Source: Planctomycetota bacterium
GTDB lineage: Bacteria; Planctomycetota; MHYJ01; JACPRB01
Direction of reading: 5' to 3'
Assembly (NCBI GenBank): GCA_016209705.1
Contig: JACQVR010000054.1
Coordinates: 1 to 43,314, forward strand
DNA length: 43,314 nt
Both the position numbers and the translations under genes were made by a program. This document shows, piece after piece, positions 9,368-18,498 of this stretch. The notes under the pieces were generated by a model, which was given only the letters and a program-made list of their open reading frames with translations, was not told where the DNA came from and ran no database searches. The number at the start of each line of letters is the position of its first letter. Within the stretch, counting starts at the first letter, position 1.

Positions 9368-9793
9368 ATGATGAAGGTGACCGCGTTCTGGGCGCTGCTG
9401 GCCTTCACCACGCTACAAGTCGTGTCCTGGACCGATTGCGCGTGCGGTCTGTCGTGCACGCACACGGTCGATCCTTGCCGGAAGTGCGACGGTTCGCCGG
9501 CGCGGCTTCCGGACGCACCCGATCCGGGGTGCTGAGAGGACCGTGAGGCTCCTCGTCCGGCGGACGAGGAGACGTCGGACCGAACCTGCACGCACCTGGA
9601 GCCCTCTTCTGAGCTCGCCCAGGTCCTGCCGAGCCCCCCTCTGGTGGGGCTGCAAGTCTTGGCCGTCTTGCCCGTGGCCTCCGGTCCGGAAATCGCCGCG
9701 CCGTGCACGTGCGGCCGCGCATATCCCGAACGCGTGCCGCCTTCCGGACGATCCCGACCACTTTATCTGCTGAACCGCCTCCTGCTCATCTAA
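9368..9793 (+). CDS. Cys-rich exported protein with in-frame UGA (candidate selenoprotein)
   Basis: The frame from ATG 9368 gives a signal peptide (VTAFWALLAFTTLQVVSW) and a Cys-rich segment (C24, C26, C30, C37, C40, C55), then TGA at 9533-9535. The same frame stays open for 85 more codons to TAA at 9791-9793, with further Cys (CTHLEPSSEL, APCTCGR) and a hydrophobic C-terminus RPLYLLNRLLLI. Read through, the protein has 141 residues with UGA as codon 56, directly after Cys55. A perfect 10-bp hairpin starts 13 nt after the UGA. It lies just upstream of a heavy-metal efflux operon, so metal binding in the periplasm is plausible. Alternatives: a nonsense mutation (TGC to TGA) or a genuine 55-residue protein followed by a decayed tail. 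Confidence 0.6.
9549..9571 (+). promoter_or_regulatory. SECIS-like hairpin downstream of in-frame UGA
   Basis: CTCCTCGTCC (9549-9558) pairs perfectly with GGACGAGGAG (9562-9571) around a GGC loop. The loop begins 23 nt after the UGA at 9533-9535. Bacterial SECIS elements are modelled with the apical loop about 16-37 nt from the UGA and a G in the first two loop positions; both hold here. There is no bulged U and no U-tract, so a terminator is unlikely. Confidence 0.45.
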
Positions 9794-9853
9794 GTTCCGC
9801 CGCCCTTCGATCCCCTTTTAGGGTCAAGCTCCATTTCGTTTCTTGGAGATGCC

Positions 9854-11209
9854 ATGTTTCGATTCATTTTTCTCTTGGGGTTCCTTGCCCTTGCGGGTTG
9901 TGTCGGGGTGGCGTGGAAGGAAGATCTGGATCGGTTGACGTCGAATGTCAGCGCCCTCCACATCCGCCATCAAGGGGCGCCGGTAGGGCCCGCGACGGAT
10001 CCGGAATTGGACGCCATGCTCTCCGGAACTCTGGATGTCGCCACGCTCGTTCACGTCGCGGTGTCCCGCCATCCGGAGCTGCGCGAAGCGCTGGCACGGA
10101 CGCAGGCGGCCCTGGCGGCGATTCGCGGCGCGTCGGCGCTTGAGGATCCCATGCTTTCCGTGACGGCGGATCGGGTGCCCGTGCGGCAGCCTGTGGCGTT
10201 TCGGAGGGATGACATGAACATCCTCGGCCTCGAACAGGCGATTCCGTTCCCCGGCAAGCTGGATCTGCGCGGGGAAGCGGCGCTGCGGGAAGCGGAGGTC
10301 CTTCATCAGAGGTATCGGGAGCGGGAACGCGACCTCATCGCTAGGGTCAAGAAGACGTATTTCGAATATTTCACGTTGACCAAGGAACTCGAGGTGCACC
10401 TCGAACACATCAAGATCCTAGAGGAATTCGAACGCATCTCGACCTCCAAGTACCGGACGGGAACGGTGTCGCAGCAGGACGTCTTGAAGCCTCAGGTGGA
10501 ACTGGTGATGTTGCACAACGACGTCGTGTTCGTCGAGCAGAAGCTGATTTCGGCCAAGGCGGCGCTCAACGTGCTCTTGAACCGCCCGGATGGCGCGCCC
10601 TTGGGCCGGCCCAAGGACGTCGTGCCGGTGCGGGAGGCGTTCGATCTGGATCAGCTCCAGAATCTGGCTCTGGAGGGTCGCCCGCAGGTGCGGGCGGCGG
10701 AACTGAAATCCCGGGCGTCCGAGGCCGCGCTCCGCGTCGCCCAGCGGGACGCCGCCTATCCGGACTTCTCCGTCGGTCTCATGTACATGCAGATGTCCGG
10801 ACGGGACGATGCCTGGGGCGGGAGCGTCGGGATCAACCTCCCCTGGCTCACGGGAAAGCGGTCGGCCGAAGCCGATCGCCTGGCGCACCAAGCCCGCGCT
10901 GATCGAATCGCCCTCGAAGGAATCCACGGTCAGGTTCGGTTCGAGGTGCGCGACGCCTTCCAGCGTGTCGAAGCAGCGCGAAAGTCGGTGACGCTCTACG
11001 AGGGTGAGCTCCTTCCCAAGAGCCGGCAAAGCGTGGAGGTGTCGCGGTCGAGCTATGAAAAGGACAAGACGTCGTTCCTGGACCTCTTGGATGCCGAGAG
11101 GTCGCAACGGGACATCAAGATCAGGCATTATGAGGCGCTGGCCCAGTACGAATCGGCGGTGGCCGATTTGGAGCGCGCGGTCGGCACCGACGTGCGGAGG
11201 CGGCCATGA
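9854..11209 (+). CDS. TolC/CusC-type outer-membrane factor of a heavy-metal pump
   Basis: A 451-residue outer-membrane efflux protein and trimeric exit duct of an RND pump. It has a lipoprotein signal (LGFLALAGC, lipidated Cys16), as CusC-type factors do. The two structural repeats are visible: LVHVAVSRHPELREALARTQA opens the first helical hairpin, and LQNLALEGRPQVRAAELKSRAS the second. Each ends in long heptad-rich helices (TKELEVHLEHIKILEEFERIS; ARKSVTLYEGELLPKSRQSVEVS). The terminal DLERAVGTD is typical. GGAG lies before the ATG. Its stop overlaps the membrane-fusion gene start (ATGA), so the three pump genes form one translationally coupled operon. CusC/CzcC-like by context and family; the metal is undetermined. 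Confidence 0.92.
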   Translation: MFRFIFLLGFLALAGCVGVAWKEDLDRLTSNVSALHIRHQGAPVGPATDPELDAMLSGTLDVATLVHVAVSRHPELREALARTQAALAAIRGASALEDPMLSVTADRVPVRQPVAFRRDDMNILGLEQAIPFPGKLDLRGEAALREAEVLHQRYRERERDLIARVKKTYFEYFTLTKELEVHLEHIKILEEFERISTSKYRTGTVSQQDVLKPQVELVMLHNDVVFVEQKLISAKAALNVLLNRPDGAPLGRPKDVVPVREAFDLDQLQNLALEGRPQVRAAELKSRASEAALRVAQRDAAYPDFSVGLMYMQMSGRDDAWGGSVGINLPWLTGKRSAEADRLAHQARADRIALEGIHGQVRFEVRDAFQRVEAARKSVTLYEGELLPKSRQSVEVSRSSYEKDKTSFLDLLDAERSQRDIKIRHYEALAQYESAVADLERAVGTDVRRRP

Positions 11210-13140
11210 CACGCGGCGGATCGAAGGCGTGGGCGTTCCTGCGGATTCTTTTCGTGCGCCTGCGCTTCATTTTCATCTTCATCGTAATCGGAATCATCGT
11301 CGGCAACTGGCGGTGGATCATGAACGTGGTGGATCGCTGGACCCGACCGGCGAAAGCCGAAGACATGGTGAAGGGCGAATTCGAATATTACTGTCCGATG
11401 CATCCCTCCGTGGTGAGGCCGGACGACAAGGAGAAATGCCCGATCTGCGGGATGCCCCTTTCCAAGCGCCGGCGCGGCGAAGCGACGGAGGTTCCCGCCG
11501 GCGTCCTGGGGCGGCTTCAGCTTTCACCCTTCCGGATCCGGCAGGCGGGCATCGCCACTCAAGAGGTCGCCTATCGCACGCTCGTGCGGGAAGTGCGCAC
11601 GGTCGGTTTCATCGAATGGGATGAACGGCGCGTGGCGCAACTCAGCGCGCAAATCGCGGGGCGCGCCGACGAGTTGTTCGTCGACTTTACCGGCGTGCGG
11701 ATCCGAAAAGGAGATCCGGTGTACAAGCTGTACAGTCCGGATCTCGTGACGACGCAGGAAGAATATGTATTGGCGATGAACACCTTGGAGCAGATTCAAT
11801 CGCGACCCGAGCCCGACCCCGAAGCGCTCCGGAGAGCCAAGAAGCTGGCCGATTCGGCGCGCGAGCGACTCTTGCTGTGGGGAATCACGCCTGAACAGGT
11901 GGCAACCCTGGAACGGGAACGCACCGCTCACACGCATCTGACGATTTTTTCACCCCTGTCGGGAATCGTGACCAAGAAGAACATCCTGGCTGGCCAATAC
12001 GTTCAGGTGGGCGACGACCCTTATACGATCGCGAACGATTCCGTGGTGTGGATGCAGGCGGAGGTCTTCGAGCGGGATCTCGGCTTGATCCGGGAGGGCC
12101 AGACGGCCGAAGTGACGACGGAGGCTTTTCCGGGCGAATCGTTCGAGGGGCGGATCGTGTTCATCCAGCCCATGATGCAGGCGGAGACGCGCACCGTGAA
12201 AGCCCGCGTGGAAATCCCGAACCCCCACGGGAAGCTGAAGCAAGGGCTCTATGCGACCGCCGTGATTCGGGTTCCGCTGGGGCGCCGGGGTGAACTGTAC
12301 TACACCTGCTGCCCGGCCTGCGGAGAAATCAAGGCGGAAGGGCCGGAGGAATGCACCATTTGCGGAATGATGTACGTGCAAGCGGGCGGCGTTCCGGAAG
12401 CTCACGCGCAGGAGCCTCCGGAGGTGTTCTACATGTGCCCCATGCATCACGAGGTAAAAAGCGACGCGCCCGGCCGATGCCCGCAATGCGGGATGGAATT
12501 GCAACGGCACGAAAAAAGGGCGGAGCGGCCGCACGAAAAGCCGGAGACGGAGCGGACCATTTACGTGTGTCCGATGCATCCCGAGAGAATCTGGGATAAG
12601 CCGGGGGAATGCACCGCTTGCGGAGGGATGAAGCTGGCCGAGCGCAAGGTCGTCCCCGGCGCGCGCGTGGCGTTCGTATGTCCGGAACATTCCGACGTGG
12701 TGTCCGATGCACCCGGGACCTGCCCCCGGGACGGCAAGGCGCTTCATTTCAAGATCGTCAGCGAACCGAGTCGGCTGGAAGAAACATGGTCGTGTTCGCA
12801 TCATCCGGAGCAAACATCGCCGACGAAGGGTCCGTGTCCGAAGTGCGGCCACGCGATGAAACGGTACGAAATCGAGCATGTGCTGGCCGTGCCCTTCTCG
12901 GCGGTGATCGACACCGGACTGCGGAAGGTGGTTTTCGTGGAGCGGGATCCCGGCACGTTCGAAGCGGTGGAAGTGAAGTTTGGGCCTCGGGCCGGCGAAT
13001 ATTACCAGGTGCTCGGCGGGCTCGAAGCGGGTGATCGCGTGGTGACCGCCGGCGCGTTCCTCTTGGACGCGGAAGCGCGCCTCAATCCGGCCGCCGCGAC
13101 GCAGTATTTCGGCGCCAGCGGACATGAGGGTCACAAATGA
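11206..13140 (+). CDS. CusB-type membrane fusion protein with six metal-binding modules
   Basis: A 644-residue periplasmic adaptor. After an N-terminal membrane anchor (RFIFIFIVIGIIVGNW) comes a heavy-metal-binding module (YYCPMHPSVV...CPICGMPL, about 61-87), as in CusB and similar adaptors. The adaptor proper follows: barrel-sandwich (VGFIEWDERRVAQLSAQIAG; SPLSGIVTKKNILAGQYVQVGD), helical hairpin and beta-barrel to about 360. Between the barrel and the C-terminal domain (FVERDPGTFEAVEVKFG onward) lie five more Cys modules, near residues 365, 407, 451, 487 and 528, with the pattern CPMH/CPEH/CSHH...CxxCG; one ends in CPRDG instead. Most adaptors carry none or one. The array would multiply periplasmic metal capture, probably Cu, Ag, Co, Zn or Cd. 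Start and stop overlap both neighbours by ATGA. Confidence 0.92.
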   Translation: MTRGGSKAWAFLRILFVRLRFIFIFIVIGIIVGNWRWIMNVVDRWTRPAKAEDMVKGEFEYYCPMHPSVVRPDDKEKCPICGMPLSKRRRGEATEVPAGVLGRLQLSPFRIRQAGIATQEVAYRTLVREVRTVGFIEWDERRVAQLSAQIAGRADELFVDFTGVRIRKGDPVYKLYSPDLVTTQEEYVLAMNTLEQIQSRPEPDPEALRRAKKLADSARERLLLWGITPEQVATLERERTAHTHLTIFSPLSGIVTKKNILAGQYVQVGDDPYTIANDSVVWMQAEVFERDLGLIREGQTAEVTTEAFPGESFEGRIVFIQPMMQAETRTVKARVEIPNPHGKLKQGLYATAVIRVPLGRRGELYYTCCPACGEIKAEGPEECTICGMMYVQAGGVPEAHAQEPPEVFYMCPMHHEVKSDAPGRCPQCGMELQRHEKRAERPHEKPETERTIYVCPMHPERIWDKPGECTACGGMKLAERKVVPGARVAFVCPEHSDVVSDAPGTCPRDGKALHFKIVSEPSRLEETWSCSHHPEQTSPTKGPCPKCGHAMKRYEIEHVLAVPFSAVIDTGLRKVVFVERDPGTFEAVEVKFGPRAGEYYQVLGGLEAGDRVVTAGAFLLDAEARLNPAAATQYFGASGHEGHK

Positions 13141-16100
13141 TCGGGAAAGTCATCGAGTTCTCGGTCCGCAACCGCTTCCTCATCCTGCTGATGGTGGCCG
13201 CGGTGAGCTTGGCGGGAGTCTATTGCCTCTTCCGGACCCCCGTGGACGCGATTCCGGACTTGTCCGAAAATCAGGTCATCGTCTGGGCCGACTGGCCGGG
13301 GCGAAGCCCCAAAGAAATCGAGGATCAAATCACCTATCCCCTCTCGGTGAACCTTCAGGGACTGGCCGGCGTCAAGGCGATCCGGGCGACGAGCGAGTTC
13401 GGATTCTCGATGATCAACATCATTTTCGACGAGCACATCGAGTTCTATTTCGCGCGGGAGCGCGTCCTGGAGCGCCTGTCGATCGCGGGAAGCTTTCTCC
13501 CCGCGGGCGTCGTTCCGTACCTCGCTCCCGACGCCACGGCGCTCGGCCAGATTTTCTGGTACACGGTGGAGGGAGAGGGCAGGAGCCTCGACGAGCTGCG
13601 CTCGATCCAGGACTGGTATGTCCGTTATCAGCTCAACGCCGTCGCGGGCGTCGCCCAGGTCGCGAGCGTCGGAGGCTTCGTTCGGGAATATCAGGTCGAC
13701 GTCGATCCCGAGAAAATGCGCGCCTTTGACATCGGCCTGGGGGAAGTCTTTCGCGCCGTGATGGCCTCGAATTCCAGCGTCGGCGGCAAGGTGATCCACA
13801 AAGGGGGCGCGGAGTATTTGGTGCGGGGCTACGGATGGTTGCGCGGCGTGGACGACCTTCGCCATGTCCTCGTCGCGGAGCGCAAAGGGGTCCCGATCAC
13901 CGTGGACCGCCTGGGATCGGTCCAACTCGGCCCGGCGTTCCGGCGCAGCGTGCTCGAAAAGGACGGGCGGGAAGCCGTGGGCGGGGTGGTGATGATGCGG
14001 TATGGGGAAAATCCCCTGGACGTTACCCAGCGCATCAAGAAGAAGATCCAGGAGCTTCAGCCCGGGCTGCCGGAGGGCGTCCGCATCGTGCCCTTCTATG
14101 ATCGGACGGGCCTGATTCAGGCGTCGATCGACACGCTGACGCATACGCTGGTCGAGGAAATCCTCATCGCCAGCGGCGTCGTGTTTCTGGTGCTGTGGCA
14201 TTTCCGGAGCGCGTTCGTCATCTGCGTCACGCTACCCTTGGCGGTTCTGATCTCGTTCATCCTCATGTACGTTTTCGGCATCCCGTCGAACATCATGTCG
14301 CTGTCGGGCATCGCGATCTCCATCGGCGTGCTGGTCGACGCGGGGATCGTGATGACGGAAAACGCCTATCATCGACTGCACGACCATTTCCGCGGCGGTC
14401 CGGTGCGCGGAGACACGCGCGGGCTGGTCATCGATGCCTGCAAGGTGGTGGGCGGGCCGCTTTTCTTCTCGATCCTGATCATGGTGCTGTCGTTCGCGCC
14501 GATCTTCGTGCTGGGCGGGATGGAAGGGAAGATGTTCAATCCGCTGGCCTACACGAAGACGTTCGCCCTCGTCGGTGTGGCGCTGCTGGCGATCACGCTC
14601 GTGCCGGCGCTGATCCCCACGTTCATTCGCGGCAAGCTGAAATCTCAGGAGGACGTGTGGATCGTCCGTTCGTTCGTCAACGTCTATCGCCCCATGCTGG
14701 ATTTTTTTCTCCGGCATCCCGACGTGATCGTGGTCATCACGGGGATGTTTCTGCTCATCGGCATCCCCATGTTCCCCCCGAAGGTGCCGTGGATCTTTTT
14801 CGTCATCGGCGTGCCGTTCTTGGTCGGCGCGTCCGTATCGTTGGTCGCCCGACACAAATGGGCATGCTTCGGCGTTCTGTTCCTTGGTGCGGTGGTGGGG
14901 TACCGGACGTTCCGCCCGCTGGGAGAGGAGTTCATGCCTCCGCTCGACGAGTTATCCATCATGGACATGCCCGTCACCACTCCGAACGTGAACATTACAC
15001 AGGCGGGGGACGACATCAAGGAGCGCGATCGCGTGCTTCGGAGCTTCCCGGAAGTCCACCAGGTCGTCGGCAAAGTCGGGCGGGCGGAGACGCCGACCGA
15101 CCCGGCGCCGATCGACATGGTCGAGACGGTGGTGAGCCTTCGCTCACGGGAGGAGTGGCCGAAACGCAAGATCGAGTACGCCGATGCGCTCGCGGAGGCG
15201 GGAAGGATTCGTTCCGCGCTGGAAGCGCGAGGCCTCCTGCGGCCGTCCGCGGAGGACGAGGCGATGATCAACAACGCGGCCATGAACGCCATGGCCCGGC
15301 TGGATCGGGCCATGCGGGACCTGGCCTCGCGCCGGCGCCGGGAATACGTTCCATCGATGGGGCGCGAACTGATTCGACTGCTCAGAACGGAGTTGCTCGC
15401 GCTGCTGCACGGGAAGGGTCTCCTTCGGAAGGAGGTTCCGGAGGCCGCATGGGGGGCCCTGGACGACCGGCTCGTAGGTCGTTTCGCGGCGAACTTCGAT
15501 GAATGGATCTTGCGGGAGGATGTGGAGCGGATCGGCCGGCAGATGGCCGATTTTCTGGTCCAGCAAGGAGCGGTGGAACCGAAAGCCGATCTGCTGGCCG
15601 AGCCTTCTACCTGGTGGTCTCGGCTGACGGACCCGGTGGTGTCGGCCGTCGGACGGGAACGCGCATCCCGCCTCGATCGGCTGCGAGCGCGCATGGAGCA
15701 AGAGCGGGCGGAACTGATGAAGGAGCGGGTGAAGCATTTGAACTGGGAGCTTCAGGATCGGGCGCCGGGCGCTCTGATCTGGTTCCTTCTGGAAGAATTT
15801 CGGAAAGAGGCGCGGGCACGCGGCGCGCTCGCAGGCGATCCGTCGGATGAAGACCTCCACCCGATCCGCGAGGCGCGGGAACGGACGTTCGGGCGGCGCG
15901 TATTCCTGTGGCGGAAGGAAAAGGCGGATCTCGTCAAGGAGATGGACTCGGAACTTCAGGTGCCGGGATGGGGCAACATCTGGACGCAACCGATCATCAA
16001 TCGAGTGGACATGCTCGCCACCGGAGTCCGGACGATGATCGGCGTCAAGGTCTTCGGCGACGATCTTAATAAGATTCAGGCGGTCTCGGAAAAAGTGGCC

Positions 16101-17246
16101 GCCACGCTGCGCGGGATTCGTGGTGCCGTCGATGTATTTCCGGACCAGATCGTGGGGGAGAACTATCTGGAGATCGTGGTCGATAGGGAAAAGGCGGCGC
16201 GCTATGGCGTGCGCGTCGAGGACGTCCAGGACGTCATCGAGGTGGCGTTGGGGGGCAAGGAGATCACGACGACCGTCGAAGGTCGCGAGCGTTATCCCGT
16301 TCGGGTGCGCTATCCGCGTGTCTGGCGAGAAGACGAAGAGACGGTGAAAGGTATCCTGGTGCCCGCTCGGGGAGAGATGGAGACGATGGAGAAGGGCTCG
16401 TTCGCGGACGCGTCCCCGGTGCGGTTGCGCCAGGTTCCGCTCGCGCTCGTGGCCGAGGTGCGGGTGGAACCCGGGCCGAGCATGATCAAGAGCGAGAACG
16501 GGCTGCTGCGTTCCTACGTGCAGCTCAACGTGCGGGATCGCGACATCGTGGGCTTCGTGGAAGAGGCCCGCCGCGCGGTGGAATCGAACGTGAAACTTCC
16601 CCCGGGATACTATCTGGAGTGGAGCGGTCAATTCGAACACCAGGTGCGGGCTCAGCGGACGCTGACGATCGTGTTTCCCGTGGTTCTGCTCATCATCTTG
16701 ATGATCCTGTATCTGACATATCGGGATCTGCCGGACACGATGATGATGTTTCTGGCGGTGCCGGGGGCGGTGGCGGGGGGAGTCCTGTTTCAGTATCTCT
16801 GGGGCTACAACTTCAGCGTCGCGGTGTGGGTGGGGTACATCGCGTGCTTCGGATTGGCCACGGAAACGGGAATCGTGATGCTCGTGTATCTGCGCGAGGC
16901 GATCGAGCGTCGCGGCGGGATGGGGAAGATCCGCAGCGAGGAGGAAATCCGGGAGGCGGTCATGGAGGGCGCCGTGAACCGCCTTCGGCCCAAACTGTTG
17001 ACCGAAGCGACGACGATTCTGGCGCTGATCCCGATGCTGTGGGCGACGGGAGTGGGGGCGGAGTTCATGCGTCCCATGGCGGCGCCGATCCTGGGCGGCA
17101 TCCTGGTGGCGGACGAGGTGATCGACATCTTCATTCCGGTCCTGTTCTACTGGGAGCGGTGCCGCCGCCTGCGCCGCCGTCCCCGGCCCCACGACGAGGC
17201 CGCCGTCATGGGAGAGCCCGTCCCGATCCCCCCGGGCGTGATGTGA
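13137..17246 (+). CDS. CusA/CzcA-type heavy-metal RND transporter, enlarged
   Basis: A proton-driven inner-membrane pump of the HME-RND family. The start MIGKVIEFSVRNRFLILLM, the PDLSENQVIVWADWPGRSP stretch and the TM4 proton-relay motif VLVDAGIVMTEN (D401, E408) are diagnostic, as are GEEFMPPLDE and PIINRVDMLATGVRT. Length is 1369 residues; about 1040 is usual. Two insertions explain this. The region before GEEFMPPLDE (about 520-595) has three hydrophobic segments instead of one. About 240 charged, helical residues (about 690-930, e.g. RASRLDRLRARMEQERAELMKERVK) lie in the periplasmic porter domain between SREEWPKRK and the canonical VPGWGNIWTQPI. The frame stays open and codon use does not change, so it is a real insertion. 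Last gene of the operon, followed by tandem repeats. Confidence 0.93.
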   Translation: MIGKVIEFSVRNRFLILLMVAAVSLAGVYCLFRTPVDAIPDLSENQVIVWADWPGRSPKEIEDQITYPLSVNLQGLAGVKAIRATSEFGFSMINIIFDEHIEFYFARERVLERLSIAGSFLPAGVVPYLAPDATALGQIFWYTVEGEGRSLDELRSIQDWYVRYQLNAVAGVAQVASVGGFVREYQVDVDPEKMRAFDIGLGEVFRAVMASNSSVGGKVIHKGGAEYLVRGYGWLRGVDDLRHVLVAERKGVPITVDRLGSVQLGPAFRRSVLEKDGREAVGGVVMMRYGENPLDVTQRIKKKIQELQPGLPEGVRIVPFYDRTGLIQASIDTLTHTLVEEILIASGVVFLVLWHFRSAFVICVTLPLAVLISFILMYVFGIPSNIMSLSGIAISIGVLVDAGIVMTENAYHRLHDHFRGGPVRGDTRGLVIDACKVVGGPLFFSILIMVLSFAPIFVLGGMEGKMFNPLAYTKTFALVGVALLAITLVPALIPTFIRGKLKSQEDVWIVRSFVNVYRPMLDFFLRHPDVIVVITGMFLLIGIPMFPPKVPWIFFVIGVPFLVGASVSLVARHKWACFGVLFLGAVVGYRTFRPLGEEFMPPLDELSIMDMPVTTPNVNITQAGDDIKERDRVLRSFPEVHQVVGKVGRAETPTDPAPIDMVETVVSLRSREEWPKRKIEYADALAEAGRIRSALEARGLLRPSAEDEAMINNAAMNAMARLDRAMRDLASRRRREYVPSMGRELIRLLRTELLALLHGKGLLRKEVPEAAWGALDDRLVGRFAANFDEWILREDVERIGRQMADFLVQQGAVEPKADLLAEPSTWWSRLTDPVVSAVGRERASRLDRLRARMEQERAELMKERVKHLNWELQDRAPGALIWFLLEEFRKEARARGALAGDPSDEDLHPIREARERTFGRRVFLWRKEKADLVKEMDSELQVPGWGNIWTQPIINRVDMLATGVRTMIGVKVFGDDLNKIQAVSEKVAATLRGIRGAVDVFPDQIVGENYLEIVVDREKAARYGVRVEDVQDVIEVALGGKEITTTVEGRERYPVRVRYPRVWREDEETVKGILVPARGEMETMEKGSFADASPVRLRQVPLALVAEVRVEPGPSMIKSENGLLRSYVQLNVRDRDIVGFVEEARRAVESNVKLPPGYYLEWSGQFEHQVRAQRTLTIVFPVVLLIILMILYLTYRDLPDTMMMFLAVPGAVAGGVLFQYLWGYNFSVAVWVGYIACFGLATETGIVMLVYLREAIERRGGMGKIRSEEEIREAVMEGAVNRLRPKLLTEATTILALIPMLWATGVGAEFMRPMAAPILGGILVADEVIDIFIPVLFYWERCRRLRRRPRPHDEAAVMGEPVPIPPGVM

Positions 17247-17252
17247 CGATGT

Positions 17253-17314
17253 GTTACGATAAGTTTTGAGAATTAAATGTAACGTTACAATTAATTTTGA
17301 AAATTAATTGTAGC
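17253..17314 (+). repeat. Two tandem 31-bp palindromic repeats (copies 2 and 3)
   Basis: Copies at 17253-17283 and 17284-17314 abut with no spacer. Both begin GTTAC and carry TTTTGA in the core; the second is nearly perfectly symmetric (GTTACAATTAATTTT against AAAATTAATTGTAGC). They fill the gap between the stop of the RND pump and the stop of the convergent acyl-CoA dehydrogenase. That position suits a bidirectional transcription end. Confidence 0.88.
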
Positions 17315-17318
17315 ACAC

Positions 17319-18491
17319 CTACAGTTTACCCAGGAGGTCGCGGGAGATGACGATCCGCTGGATTTCGCTGGTGCCCTCCCCGATCTCGCACAACTTGGCG
17401 TCGCGGTACATGCGCTCGATGTGGTACTCGGTCATGTACCCGTAGCCGCCGAGCACCTGGATGGCCTCGCGCAGCACCCGCATGGCCATTTCGGAGGCGT
17501 AGAGCTTCGCCATGGAGGCTTCGCGCTTGTAGGGGCGTCCGGCGTCCTTGAGCCGCGCCGCGTGATAGAGCAGGTGACGGGCGGCCTGGATCTGTACCGC
17601 CATGTCCGCGATCTTGAACGCGATGGCTTGGTGCGCGCCGATCGGCCGGCCGAACGCGGAACGCGTTTTGGAGTACTCGACGCAGCGCTCGAATCCGCCC
17701 TCGGCCAGTCCGAGCGCCATCGCTCCGATTCCGATCCGCCCTCCGTCGAGAATCTGCATGAAGTAGGAGAATCCGTGGCCCTCCTGGCCCAGGAGGTTGG
17801 ATTCGGGCACGAAGACGTCGTCGAAATTGACGATGCAGGTGTCGGACGCCCGGCATCCGAGCTTGTCCTCCTTCTTCGCGATCGAGATTCCCGGGAAGGA
17901 GCGTTCGAGAATGAACGCGCTGATGCGTTCGTGCTTAGGGGCGTCCTTGTTCGTCACCGCCGTGATCACAAAGAGACCCGCCACGCTGGCGTTGGTCATG
18001 AACATCTTCGTCCCCTGGACGCGCCACCCTCCCGAGACGCGGGTCGCCGCCGTCCGGGTCGCGCCGGAATCCGATCCGGCCTGCGGCTCCGTCAGCCCAT
18101 ACGATCCGATGACCTCGCCGCTCGCGTTGGGGGGGACGTATTTCCGCTTTTGCTCCTCGCTGCCGAACTGCACGATGGGCATCGTGCCCAGCGACGTGTG
18201 GGCGGCGAGCGTCAGCGCGGTCGATCCACAGGCTTTGGCGATTTCCTCCATCGCGAGAATGAAGGAAAGGGTGTCCGCCCCCGCGCCCCCGTACGCTTCG
18301 GGCACGGGGATGCCGGTCAAACCCATCGCCGCCATGTCGCGGAAATTCTGCATCGGGAAATCGCCCTTGCGGTCGAGTTCCTGCGCGCGCGGCGCCAGCG
18401 TCTCCCGCGCGAAGTCGCGAACGGTGTCCCGGATCATCTTCTGCGTTTCGGTCAGTTCGAACGGATCGACGGCCTGGAGTTCTGTGTTCAT
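17319..18491 (-). CDS. Acyl-CoA dehydrogenase
   Basis: A 390-residue FAD enzyme that introduces the alpha-beta double bond into acyl-CoA (fatty acid or branched-chain amino acid catabolism), passing electrons to ETF. Family landmarks: FELTETQKMIRDTVRDFARE, YGLTEPQAGSDSGA, QGTKMFMTNA, the flavin-binding RSAFGRPIGAHQAI, LGGYGYMTEYHIERMYRDAK and GEGTSEIQRIVIS. The start at 18491 is the Met before NTELQAVDPFELTE. The frame is open further upstream, but only antisense to the neighbouring aminotransferase. A convincing promoter ends 7 nt before this ATG and no Shine-Dalgarno site exists, which supports the choice. Substrate chain length cannot be read from the sequence. Confidence 0.95.
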   Translation of the reverse strand: MNTELQAVDPFELTETQKMIRDTVRDFARETLAPRAQELDRKGDFPMQNFRDMAAMGLTGIPVPEAYGGAGADTLSFILAMEEIAKACGSTALTLAAHTSLGTMPIVQFGSEEQKRKYVPPNASGEVIGSYGLTEPQAGSDSGATRTAATRVSGGWRVQGTKMFMTNASVAGLFVITAVTNKDAPKHERISAFILERSFPGISIAKKEDKLGCRASDTCIVNFDDVFVPESNLLGQEGHGFSYFMQILDGGRIGIGAMALGLAEGGFERCVEYSKTRSAFGRPIGAHQAIAFKIADMAVQIQAARHLLYHAARLKDAGRPYKREASMAKLYASEMAMRVLREAIQVLGGYGYMTEYHIERMYRDAKLCEIGEGTSEIQRIVISRDLLGKL

Positions 18492-18498
18492 GGGGAGG

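Noticed and set aside
9533..9535. Genome-wide recoding of UGA as a sense codon.
   Set aside because: Many genes in the window end in TGA with no sensible extension (signal-peptidase-like gene, hydantoinase B, thiL).
9543..9773. A separate 76-residue Arg/Pro-rich protein in another frame.
   Set aside because: The in-frame continuation of the Cys-rich gene gives a better protein (Cys motifs, ordered C-terminus), and the other frame has typical shadow composition.
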